Below, one piece after another: positions 37,629-43,428 of a DNA stretch of 43,428 nt. The stretch is from an uncultured Gilliamella sp. (GTDB lineage: Bacteria; Pseudomonadota; Gammaproteobacteria; Enterobacterales; Orbaceae), in contig CAMLPV010000018.1 in NCBI GenBank assembly GCA_946482005.1, positions 1 through 43,428 on the forward strand. The letters are read 5' to 3'. A program made the translations under genes and the position numbers. The notes beneath the pieces were generated by a model. The model was not told the origin of the DNA. It worked only from the letters and a program-made list of their open reading frames with translations, and made no database searches. Position 1 is the first letter of the stretch. Each line of letters begins with the position of its first letter.

Positions 37629-38843
37629 ATGAGTAAGCAAGTAGCTATTTTGGGTGATGCAACTAATTATGGTGGTAGGATTATCACGGCGTCAGGTCAG
37701 GGGTATAGTGATGGTGCTCAAATTGCTCTATTAGGTGATTTGGCTTCCTGTCCTAAATGCAATAGCACAGGCAGAATTATAGAGGGAGCAGACAACTTTA
37801 TTATCGATGGTAAACCCGTTGCCTATGATGGCTGTATTGTTGCATGTAAATGCTCACCAGTTGGTGGGCATCGAATCTTAGCGTTAAACAGTACTATGTA
37901 TGTTGGGGTTGGGGTTGGGGTTGGTGGTGGTTCTGTTCAATCGAATTCGTTTGCAGGTAATCAAAAACAATTTAACTCAGAGAATAATGACGAAAACAAT
38001 TTAATTAGAATTGATGCACGCCGTCTCTTACAATGTGCTGATGAATTATGCGAAAAGCACTTATATCATGATGATATTAAGCAAGCATTCAAGCAAGAAG
38101 TCGAAGTATTTGCTAATGATATTGTTGAACGGGTAGATAGTGGCGCCATGACGTATGAGCAGGGCGCAGAAAAAATTAAGGAAGAAGAAGAAGACCTTTT
38201 AGAACAATCGCTAATTTGGGCTGAACGTGGCATAGCAATTTTGGGTGGTTTAGCTATGATTGCAACTGGTGCGGCTATGTGTACAACGGGTGTCGGTTGT
38301 GTAATTGGTGCATATGTTGGCGCTCATGGTTTGAACAGCATACAGGAGGGCGTAACTGGTCAGGACGGTTTTTTGAAATCCACCTATCAGGCAGCAGCTA
38401 GGGAATTAGGTATGTCCGAGTCAGTAGGGACGCTGGTTTATGATTTGGTTGATATAGGAATATCTGTTCGTGGCAAACTAAAACTAGTACCTAAAAAGGA
38501 CGAATTAGGGACGCCTGTCAGAAAATTATGGCATTACGGGCGGCAGGATTTAGTTAGACATTATATGCAAATGAAAAAGTTAGCGCTGGCAGGTGAGATG
38601 TTCCTTGATGTGATTTCATTAATTAGTATTTTTGATGACGTTAAAAATGTTTTATTTCATAATAACGATACTGACGAATCAGAATTAGTTATCCCTGAGT
38701 CTGAAACAATTACGAATGTAGGTGAGTTAGTTCATAGTTGTAACTTTGTTAGTGTTCGTGAGGGCAACGATGGCGTTAGAGAGTATTACCTCTGTACGAC
38801 TCCTGACGGTGAACAATATACAATTGAGAGTGAAGCAGAATAA
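37629..38843 (+). CDS. PAAR-domain protein with C-terminal DUF4225-like toxin region
   Basis: 404 aa. Residues 1-90 form a PAAR domain (VAILGDATNYGGRIITASGQ, IALLGDLASCPKC, VACKCSPVGGHRIL), the tip that caps VgrG of a type VI secretion spike. A Gly/Val linker (VGVGVGVGGGS, 92-102) follows, then a helical part and a hydrophobic hairpin (about 198-235, GIAILGGLAMIATGAAMCTTGVG). The region from about 195 to 350 (GAMCTTG, KSTYQAAARELGMSES, DLVDIGISVRG) resembles DUF4225, found behind PAAR in Enterobacterales; from memory, moderate. A membrane-acting antibacterial effector is the best guess. GAGG precedes the ATG by 8 nt. The next gene overlaps its stop (TAATG). Confidence 0.8.
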   Translation: MSKQVAILGDATNYGGRIITASGQGYSDGAQIALLGDLASCPKCNSTGRIIEGADNFIIDGKPVAYDGCIVACKCSPVGGHRILALNSTMYVGVGVGVGGGSVQSNSFAGNQKQFNSENNDENNLIRIDARRLLQCADELCEKHLYHDDIKQAFKQEVEVFANDIVERVDSGAMTYEQGAEKIKEEEEDLLEQSLIWAERGIAILGGLAMIATGAAMCTTGVGCVIGAYVGAHGLNSIQEGVTGQDGFLKSTYQAAARELGMSESVGTLVYDLVDIGISVRGKLKLVPKKDELGTPVRKLWHYGRQDLVRHYMQMKKLALAGEMFLDVISLISIFDDVKNVLFHNNDTDESELVIPESETITNVGELVHSCNFVSVREGNDGVREYYLCTTPDGEQYTIESEAE

Positions 38844-39154
38844 TGTTGCTTATTTTTATTTATTATTTTTTATCTATAGCTACCCTATGCGCCTGCTATT
38901 ATTTCCGCCGTTCTCGTTTCACGGAAAAGGATTATAAATATAATAAACCGTTAAGATGGACTCGACGTATTCTGATAATTTGGATATATTTTTTTGGAGG
39001 AATACAGGGCAGTATTTGTTTTAGGAAAAATTTTTTCCGTGACGTAGATAATCATTTTATTCTTGGGTCAGCGTTATTTTTTCTATTTGCGTATATAGTT
39101 GCAGTATGTTGGGTGGAGGATATCATACATCCTTTTGATAAAAAGAAAAAATAG
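38843..39154 (+). CDS. Small membrane protein, probable immunity protein to the PAAR effector
   Basis: 103 aa with three likely helices (LLIFIYYFLSIATLCACYYF; ILIIWIYFFGGIQGSICF; FILGSALFFLFAYIVAVCWV) and a basic C-terminus. The start codon shares one base with the stop of the effector gene, the coupling typical of toxin-immunity pairs. An inner-membrane immunity protein suits an effector with its own membrane hairpin. No family recognised; the function is inferred from context. Confidence 0.65.
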   Translation: MLLIFIYYFLSIATLCACYYFRRSRFTEKDYKYNKPLRWTRRILIIWIYFFGGIQGSICFRKNFFRDVDNHFILGSALFFLFAYIVAVCWVEDIIHPFDKKKK

Positions 39155-39505
39155 GATAATATTAAAAATATTTAATCGGGAACTGCAAAAATTATGTAGT
39201 TTCGTTAAATTAAAACAGTTATCTTCATAATAAAGACAGCTTACAAATCCCTTTCATAGGGTTGAATTTAAAAAGCTCATCGAAGGGCTTACAACTATCA
39301 TGCTACCGTACGAGCCTGAAATTTTGATGTAGCGCGACGGCTCAAATATTTATTATTATTTTTTATTAAATCTCTCATTTACCTATCCTCAAAATATTAT
39401 TTTACTCCTCCAATTTTACCATAGTTATTTTCATGTATATAGATACAGTGTTATAATGTATCTAACTGTATATTAAAGTATTATTTAGGTCGCGAGGAGT
39501 GGTAT
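39155..39505. other. 351-bp intergenic stretch with structured segment
   Basis: It holds a 19-bp copy (39255-39273) of a sequence also at 41018-41036. In the same frame as that ORF it reads FIGLNLKSSSKGLQ... up to a TGA near 39322. Then comes a segment with interleaved stems (39302-39343) followed by a T-rich run, and the promoter/operator at 39440-39464. Confidence 0.45.
39440..39464 (+). promoter_or_regulatory. Extended -10 promoter inside a palindromic operator
   Basis: TAGATACA and TGTATCTA are perfect 8-bp arms with 9 bp between. The TATAAT box (39452-39457), with the upstream TG of an extended -10, lies in the centre. A repressor bound here would shut the gene at 39506 directly. Confidence 0.65.
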
Positions 39506-40186
39506 ATGGAACATATTTACTGTGATGACTATCCTAATGTTATGCATTGGAAAGCTGTACAAGAATTTACTATAGAGCAAGCATCTTTATTATTGGCAGG
39601 ATTAGATCCCTTCGATTTTAAAGATGGATTAGATTCAGTAAAACAAATAAATCATTCTAGATGGAAATTAGCTCATGGTTATGCTCTATCGTTAGAAACC
39701 TCTATCAGAAGGGGAATTTTAACGCCAATTATATGTGCTAAATATGTATATAATGAATTTCTAGATGAGATGAACGCCACGAAGATAGATCCAAATGATA
39801 GAACAGAAACAATGTCTTATCGGCACACCATAATAACAAGAAGTTCCTTAAATCAATGGGTCACTAATGAAAATGTTATCTTAGTTCTTCCATATCGAGC
39901 TAAAAAAAACCCTCCCCCTATTATTCAAGAAATCAGTATAGAAGATAATAATATAAAAAAATTACCAAATAACACACAGCACTCTTCCGAAGGATTGGAG
40001 TTAACACAAGAGATAATTGAGCAATTTTGGTCTACTTATGATACCGAAAATAAACAAACAGCTCCAACAAAAAAAGAAGTAATTGATTATTTAATTGGTA
40101 AAGGAGTATCTAAAAACTTAGCAGAAGCGGTTGATATAGTATTGCGTCCTTTCGAATTAAGAAAAGTAGGACGAAGAAAGGGGTAA
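39506..40186 (+). CDS. Hypothetical protein of the integrative element
   Basis: 226 aa, soluble. N-terminal part (about 10-40) WKAVQEFTIEQASLLLAGLDPFD; middle with YRHTIITRSSLNQWV; a Pro/Asn-rich linker (about 130-165); C-terminal part APTKKEVIDYLIGKGVSKNLAEAVDIVLRP with basic end RKVGRRKG, which looks like a small helical, perhaps DNA-binding, module. Proteins with a similar EEASLLLAGIDP start occur in prophages and islands, function unknown. Strong ribosome site AGGAG, 6 nt before the ATG, and an operator-covered promoter, so it is likely a regulated early gene. Confidence 0.7.
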   Translation: MEHIYCDDYPNVMHWKAVQEFTIEQASLLLAGLDPFDFKDGLDSVKQINHSRWKLAHGYALSLETSIRRGILTPIICAKYVYNEFLDEMNATKIDPNDRTETMSYRHTIITRSSLNQWVTNENVILVLPYRAKKNPPPIIQEISIEDNNIKKLPNNTQHSSEGLELTQEIIEQFWSTYDTENKQTAPTKKEVIDYLIGKGVSKNLAEAVDIVLRPFELRKVGRRKG

Positions 40187-40293
40187 GCCTATTTACTGTA
40201 TTTTCTATATAAATGGATAGGAATACTTTAATTAAATAAGTTACTACTATTAAAAAATTAACCCACCTATTTTAATTATACCATAATGCTACA

Positions 40294-40329
40294 GTTACCT
40301 TGTTTTAATAACTTTTATAACGAGGTAAC
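40294..40329 (+). promoter_or_regulatory. Hairpin covering the alpA ribosome site
   Basis: GTTACCTTGTT (40294-40304) pairs with AACGAGGTAAC (40319-40329), 11 positions with one G-U pair, 14-nt loop. The second arm contains the Shine-Dalgarno (CGAGGT) and ends 2 nt before the alpA ATG. It can act as an RNA switch, or in DNA as an AlpA operator. Confidence 0.55.
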
Positions 40330-40331
40330 AA

Positions 40332-40532
40332 ATGACAAATGCAATCCTATCCAGAAGAGAAGTTAAAAATTTACTTCACTTCAAATCTGACACTAGCCTT
40401 TATACGCTAGAAAAGAAAGATGAAACCTTTCCACAAAAGATAAGAATTGGCTTGCGTCGAGTCGGGTATCGCGCTGATGAGATTTACTCTTGGCTTGAAT
40501 CTCGCAGAGTAGAACGTCGAGAGGTGGCTTAA
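40332..40532 (+). CDS. alpA: AlpA-family regulator / excisionase
   Basis: 66 aa. A MerR-like winged helix: ILSRREVKNLLHFKSDTSLY, FPQKIRIGLRRVGYRADEIYSWL is the standard AlpA/Xis layout (E. coli AlpA about 70 aa). Such proteins activate int or act as directionality factors for excision of P4-like elements. AlpA usually has GxS..T near the recognition helix; here KSDTSLY. The start is fixed by CGAGGT 5 nt upstream. Confidence 0.85.
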   Translation: MTNAILSRREVKNLLHFKSDTSLYTLEKKDETFPQKIRIGLRRVGYRADEIYSWLESRRVERREVA

Positions 40533-40749
40533 TGGTGATAAAGCAAAGCCCTTTATATCGCGAAATGATAAAGGGCTAACACTGGAATAATGACGCTTCC
40601 AATGATAGCCAATCTCGCGATAAGTGTCTAGCTAAAACACCAAATTAACTAATTGATTTTAAAGCAAAGTGAAAAAATTCGTTACGGTTTCTCCTTGCCT
40701 AAATTTAGCTAAAAGGGGGAATTTTCTGACACGTTAAGAGAGATGAAAA

Positions 40750-40851
40750 ATGACAGATTTAAGTATTAAAAATAATGATATTGAATTGGCGCAATCCAAA
40801 TTTGACTTAATCGCCACTAATAAAACGATTAATAATTTAAGGACACGTTAG
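40750..40851 (+). CDS. Possible 33-aa small protein
   Basis: ATG 40750 to TAG 40849-40851 (MTDLSIKNNDIELAQSKFDL, ending NNLRTR). AGAGAG stands about 9 nt upstream. It lies in the short-gene zone between alpA and the primase, where P4-like elements keep small regulators. No family recognised. Confidence 0.35.
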   Translation: MTDLSIKNNDIELAQSKFDLIATNKTINNLRTR

Positions 40852-41077
40852 AGGGCTAAATCATGACTACAAGTTTATATAATAACATAGCAATACAGAT
40901 GCATACCCAGCCCTTAAATAATCGCACCGTGAAGCATTACGGTGCAATTTTCCGACACGTTAGAGAAGATTTTATTGATATCACTACACGCGCGCATATG
41001 TGTCGGGAAACTCATTACATAGGGTTGAATTTAAAATGTTGGTTTTGTCAGTCCATAAAAAGAAAAACAAGAAAACA

Positions 41078-41099
41078 AATACCACCGAAAAGTGGTATT
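41078..41099 (-). terminator. Terminator of the RHH gene
   Basis: AATACCAC/GTGGTATT with a 6-nt loop. On the minus strand it is followed by a U-rich tract. An outer pair AAACAAGAAA (41065-41074)/TTTCTTGTTT (41114-41123) encloses it. 93 bp beyond the RHH stop. Confidence 0.7.
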
Positions 41100-41191
41100 A
41101 AACGAATGCATTATTTCTTGTTTGGTTTGGCGAGTTTTTCGCGACAAATAGCAATAACCCAAGCTGAGAAGTTGGTATTATTTGGTGTTGA

Positions 41192-41359
41192 TTACTTAAT
41201 ATTGATATCGCGTGATTGTAATTCTTTTCGGATTATTCTTTTTATCCAACCTGCTAGCGATTCGTCACCATCTTCTTTTTGCGCCTTTTCCATTGCTTGT
41301 CGTAATTCAGGGTCTAGCCTAAATTGGAATGGCGGGTTACCTCGTCTTTTTTTATTCAT
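41192..41359 (-). CDS. Small ribbon-helix-helix (Arc-type) DNA-binding protein
   Basis: 55 aa, ATG 41357-41359 to TAA 41192-41194. MNKKRRGNPPFQFRLDPELR, then helix QAMEKAQKEDGD and helix ESLAGWIKRIIRKEL: a short beta-strand (FQFRL) followed by two helices, the layout of Arc/MetJ-type repressors. AGGAG lies about 12 nt upstream. It has its own terminator at 41078-41099. It is divergent from the genes at 41505-43428, and the gap between holds GTGT/ACAC-rich repeats, so it probably represses both itself and the replication genes. It lies antisense within the long frame from 40863. Confidence 0.75.
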   Translation of the reverse strand: MNKKRRGNPPFQFRLDPELRQAMEKAQKEDGDESLAGWIKRIIRKELQSRDINIK

Positions 41360-41504
41360 GTGTATTGACACTCCTATTACATCAGTGTTAATGTATTTCT
41401 GTGTAATGACACATTACCATTACATAATAAAAAAAACAATAGCCCAAAGAGTTCGCACCTCAATGAGCTATCTAACCACAATAACATTAATCGAGGTAAT
41501 GATT
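41360..41504. promoter_or_regulatory. Divergent control region between the RHH gene and the replication genes
   Basis: TTGACA (41365-41370), 17 bp, TTAATG is a possible plus-strand promoter. Repeated GTGTAATG/GTGTTAATG motifs and a GTAATG-aca-CATTAC palindrome (41412-41426 area) overlap or follow it, fitting several RHH dimer sites. Confidence 0.5.
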
Positions 41505-41855
41505 ATGGCTAATAGTAATGATACCCTATGCCCTAAAAATGGGCAATATGACCTACCTAACCTTTTATCTGTTTTGAATTTATATCAGGCTGATATCCAA
41601 CCACAAAACTTATTACACGCAAAAGCACACTTAGAGGAACTCAGACAATCAATTCTATGGGGAATCGGTGCTATTGGTAATTTGTTATTTTGGGCTTCTG
41701 AATGTGAAGAATATGAGGAACAACAATTTAAAGACGATATACGCGATATTGGTTACTTGTTAGCACAATTAAAAAACGTTGCTTGCTTTGCTTCCAATCA
41801 AATTAATTTACTTGACGATAAACTTAATGATAAGGAAATTAACGATAATGAATAA
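41505..41855 (+). CDS. Hypothetical protein of the replication operon, 116 aa
   Basis: Start ATG 41505 (MANSNDTLCPKNG) with GAGG 8 nt upstream; ATG 41499 is too close to that site. Mainly helical and acidic: YDLPNLLSVLNLYQADIQPQ, LEELRQSILWGIGAIGNLLF, then ECEEYEEQQFKDDIRDIGYL and a further helix to the end. No family recognised. The last codons overlap the next start by 8 bp, so the two are coupled and lead into the primase gene. Confidence 0.7.
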   Translation: MANSNDTLCPKNGQYDLPNLLSVLNLYQADIQPQNLLHAKAHLEELRQSILWGIGAIGNLLFWASECEEYEEQQFKDDIRDIGYLLAQLKNVACFASNQINLLDDKLNDKEINDNE

Positions 41856-42222
41856 TAACCCAAAAATAACCGCAATCCACCATATCATCGTTGATTCAAC
41901 TATGGCAATAATAGCAAGTCTATTTTTAATTGAGCAAATTAATAAAAATGATAGTCAAGTGTTTGTCCATGAGGGTATTAAAATTGATATTAATAAAGAT
42001 TTAATTGTACTAGGGTTAAAAATCAATCTTAAGCAATGCTTGATTGAGGATTTTGGAGAAAAGGAGGGATTAAATCGCACTTATGGAATGTTGAAAGACA
42101 TGTACACAGAAAGCGACGATAAACCTATTTCATTAACTCCATTCGGGCAAGAATTACTTTCATCATTGTTTATTGATTTAGCTGAAGATATCAAAGCTGA
42201 ATCTAACGCGACAATTCACTAA
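41848..42222 (+). CDS. Hypothetical protein of the replication operon, 124 aa
   Basis: Start ATG 41848 (MNNNPKITAIHHIIVDSTMA) with AAGGAA about 10 nt upstream, inside the end of the previous gene; an ATG at 41779 in frame lies deep in that gene and is unlikely. Mixed alpha/beta, FVHEGIKIDINKDLIVLGLK in the middle, acidic C-terminus LFIDLAEDIKAES. Not recognised. 10 bp before the primase start. Confidence 0.65.
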   Translation: MNNNPKITAIHHIIVDSTMAIIASLFLIEQINKNDSQVFVHEGIKIDINKDLIVLGLKINLKQCLIEDFGEKEGLNRTYGMLKDMYTESDDKPISLTPFGQELLSSLFIDLAEDIKAESNATIH

Positions 42223-42232
42223 GGTGGCGGTA

Positions 42233-43428
42233 ATGAAAATAAATGAAGTTACAGCCGAAGCGGTGGGTAAATGGCAATCAATCTTTAGTTCATTAGGTAT
42301 TGATGTGGGCAATGGTAAGCATTGCCCTTGTCCTGTCTGTGGTGGTAAAGATAGATTTAGATTTGATAACCAAAATGGTAGAGGTACTTACATCTGTAAC
42401 CAGTGTGGTAGTGGTGACGGCTTAGAGCTTATCAAAAACTATTGTCAATGTGACGCTAAAGAAGCATCAAATAAAGTAGCGGAATGTTTAAATCTGTCTA
42501 ATCAGAATAACCAAATACGGGAAAATCTCGTATTTAGGAAAATAGATTCTGAACAATTACATAATGATAACATACCAGATAATCCCGTATGTAAAAAGGT
42601 CGAGTATTTGCTATCTAAAGCAACATTAGGGCAATCTCAATACCTGACCAAGAAAGGGTTAACCTTTGATTTGCCTTTGTTAGATAACGGGCGCATTTTT
42701 GTGCCCATGCTGAATCTTCATAATGAATACGCAGGCGGTCAATTTATCGAGCCAGACGGAAGCAAGCACTTAATGAAAGGCTCGAATAAAAAAGGTGCTT
42801 TTATATGGGTCAACCCAAATTTGGGCAAGCCTGACGAGGTAAAAAAAGAGTTGCTCACAGCTAACGAGATTATTATTTGTGAGGGATTAGCCACAGGTAT
42901 ATCGATAGCGGTATTCCGCCATCGGTCAATGGTGATATCTGCTATTGATGCAGGCAACCTTATTCATGTGGCTAACGCTATTCGTGAGGTTAATACTACC
43001 GTAAATATTATTATTGCGGGTGATAATGATATAGGTAGTCATAGAAACACAGGTAAAGAAAAAGCGATAGAAGCGGCTAAAGCGGTAAATGGTTATTACA
43101 CAATCCCTGACACTGATTATAAATGTGATTGGGATGATTATAGACAACAATTTGGGCTTCAGAAAACTTCAGCTTTATTCGATAAAAACTTATCAAAAAT
43201 TAACGTTCAAACCTTAACAAATACTAACAACCAAAACTTGAAAAAACTTGAAACCCAAAACATGAATTTATCACAAATGGCATCAAATCAGCGCGCCGAA
43301 TTGCTAAATGAGCATTATAACCATAACCTTGCTATTAATCTTACTACCGATGAAATCTATCACTATCAAGATAATGCATGGCAACCCATTAGCGATAAAG
43401 TCTTAATGCGAACACTAGCCGATTTATT
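42233..43428 (+). CDS. P4 alpha-like primase-helicase, N-terminal part (cut by the window end)
   Basis: Open from ATG 42233 (AAGG and GGCGG just upstream) to the window end, 398 codons with no stop. N-terminal zinc ribbon (HCPCPVCGGKDRFRFDN ... CNQCGSGDGLEL, residues about 27-65), then a Toprim-type primase domain (RIFVPMLN, GGQFI, IIICEGLATGISI near 225, IIIAGDNDIG near 262, CDWDDY near 302), a linker rich in Asn, and the beginning of a D5/helicase N-terminal domain (LTTDEIYHYQDNAWQPISD). This is the replication initiator/primase/helicase layout of phage P4 and related islands, so the element may replicate on its own after excision. Confidence 0.9.
   Translation, partial: MKINEVTAEAVGKWQSIFSSLGIDVGNGKHCPCPVCGGKDRFRFDNQNGRGTYICNQCGSGDGLELIKNYCQCDAKEASNKVAECLNLSNQNNQIRENLVFRKIDSEQLHNDNIPDNPVCKKVEYLLSKATLGQSQYLTKKGLTFDLPLLDNGRIFVPMLNLHNEYAGGQFIEPDGSKHLMKGSNKKGAFIWVNPNLGKPDEVKKELLTANEIIICEGLATGISIAVFRHRSMVISAIDAGNLIHVANAIREVNTTVNIIIAGDNDIGSHRNTGKEKAIEAAKAVNGYYTIPDTDYKCDWDDYRQQFGLQKTSALFDKNLSKINVQTLTNTNNQNLKKLETQNMNLSQMASNQRAELLNEHYNHNLAINLTTDEIYHYQDNAWQPISDKVLMRTLADL

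Larger units (their letters stand above)
40863..41504 (+). other. Long open frame of doubtful extent upstream of a real gene (Ash/Icd-like leader?)
   Basis: From ATG 40863 (GAGGG 8 nt upstream, a good site) the frame stays open into the gene at 41505. The first 85 or so residues (HYGAIFRHVREDFIDITTRA, ETHYIGLNLKCWFC, RKTRKQIPP) read like the small ORFs of P4-type elements, loosely recalling the Ash/Icd-like group. The later part (about 110-215) is antisense to the RHH gene and is probably not coding. A hairpin (40924-40930/40939-40945, GCACCGT/ACGGTGC) lies early in it. Confidence 0.35.

Noticed and set aside
41779..41847. Upstream ATG giving the 124-aa protein 23 extra residues
   Set aside because: It lies inside the preceding gene, and a better ribosome site precedes ATG 41848.
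35001..43428. Search for a second copy of the ssrA 3' end (attR) and for CRISPR-like or IS repeats
   Set aside because: No repeat of the T-arm/acceptor sequence, no evenly spaced repeats and no transposase were seen.

Overview
The window looks like chromosome of a low-GC gammaproteobacterium. The housekeeping proteins (UxaA/B/C, ExuT, ExuR, LolA, RarA, NrdA, NrdB, GlnD, tmRNA) are close, nearly gap-free relatives of the Enterobacterales versions, but the DNA is strongly AT-rich. Together with the pectin/galacturonate and fructoside genes this suggests a gut symbiont of the Orbaceae (Gilliamella type). The taxon is inferred from remembered protein similarity and composition; no search was run.

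Left part (1-9 kb): a pectin-sugar operon on the minus strand, exuT-uxaC-uxaB-uxaA-GH28 polygalacturonase, faces its likely repressor gene exuR. It takes galacturonate to 2-keto-3-deoxygluconate; the GH28 has no signal peptide and so should act on imported oligomers. The shared promoter region holds a 17-bp palindrome and a CRP-like site. A decayed gene lies at the far left.

Middle (9-29.5 kb): lolA (minus) divergent from rarA (plus); two tandem paralogues of an exported protein resembling SinI/invasin-associated proteins; nrdA-nrdB behind two NrdR boxes spaced 31 bp; glnD with an AEC transporter; a convergent YedJ-type HD hydrolase; mprF-virJ, which pairs an aminoacyl-phosphatidylglycerol synthase/flippase with a probable periplasmic hydrolase; and an EamA exporter.

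29.5-34.4 kb: a fructoside locus. A LacI-type regulator is divergent from a GH32 enzyme with an atypical nucleophile motif and a GPH-type sugar symporter. The control region carries two good CRP sites and an 8+6+8 bp inverted repeat.

34.6-43.4 kb: the tmRNA gene ssrA, with the ANDENYALAA tag, is the insertion site of a P4-like integrative element. A tyrosine integrase lies 184 bp after the CCA end. The order is then a long low-coding stretch, a PAAR-DUF4225-type toxin with an overlapping small membrane protein (probable T6SS effector-immunity pair), an unknown gene under an operator-covered promoter, AlpA, small genes, an antisense ribbon-helix-helix repressor that faces the replication genes, and the start of a P4 alpha-like primase-helicase cut by the window end. 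The right attachment site is not in the window. The main discovery candidates are the effector/immunity cargo, the regulatory structures of this element (four integrase-proximal half-sites, a hairpin over the alpA ribosome site, the RHH gene antisense to a long ORF, scattered copies of one small ORF family) and the tandem exported paralogues.
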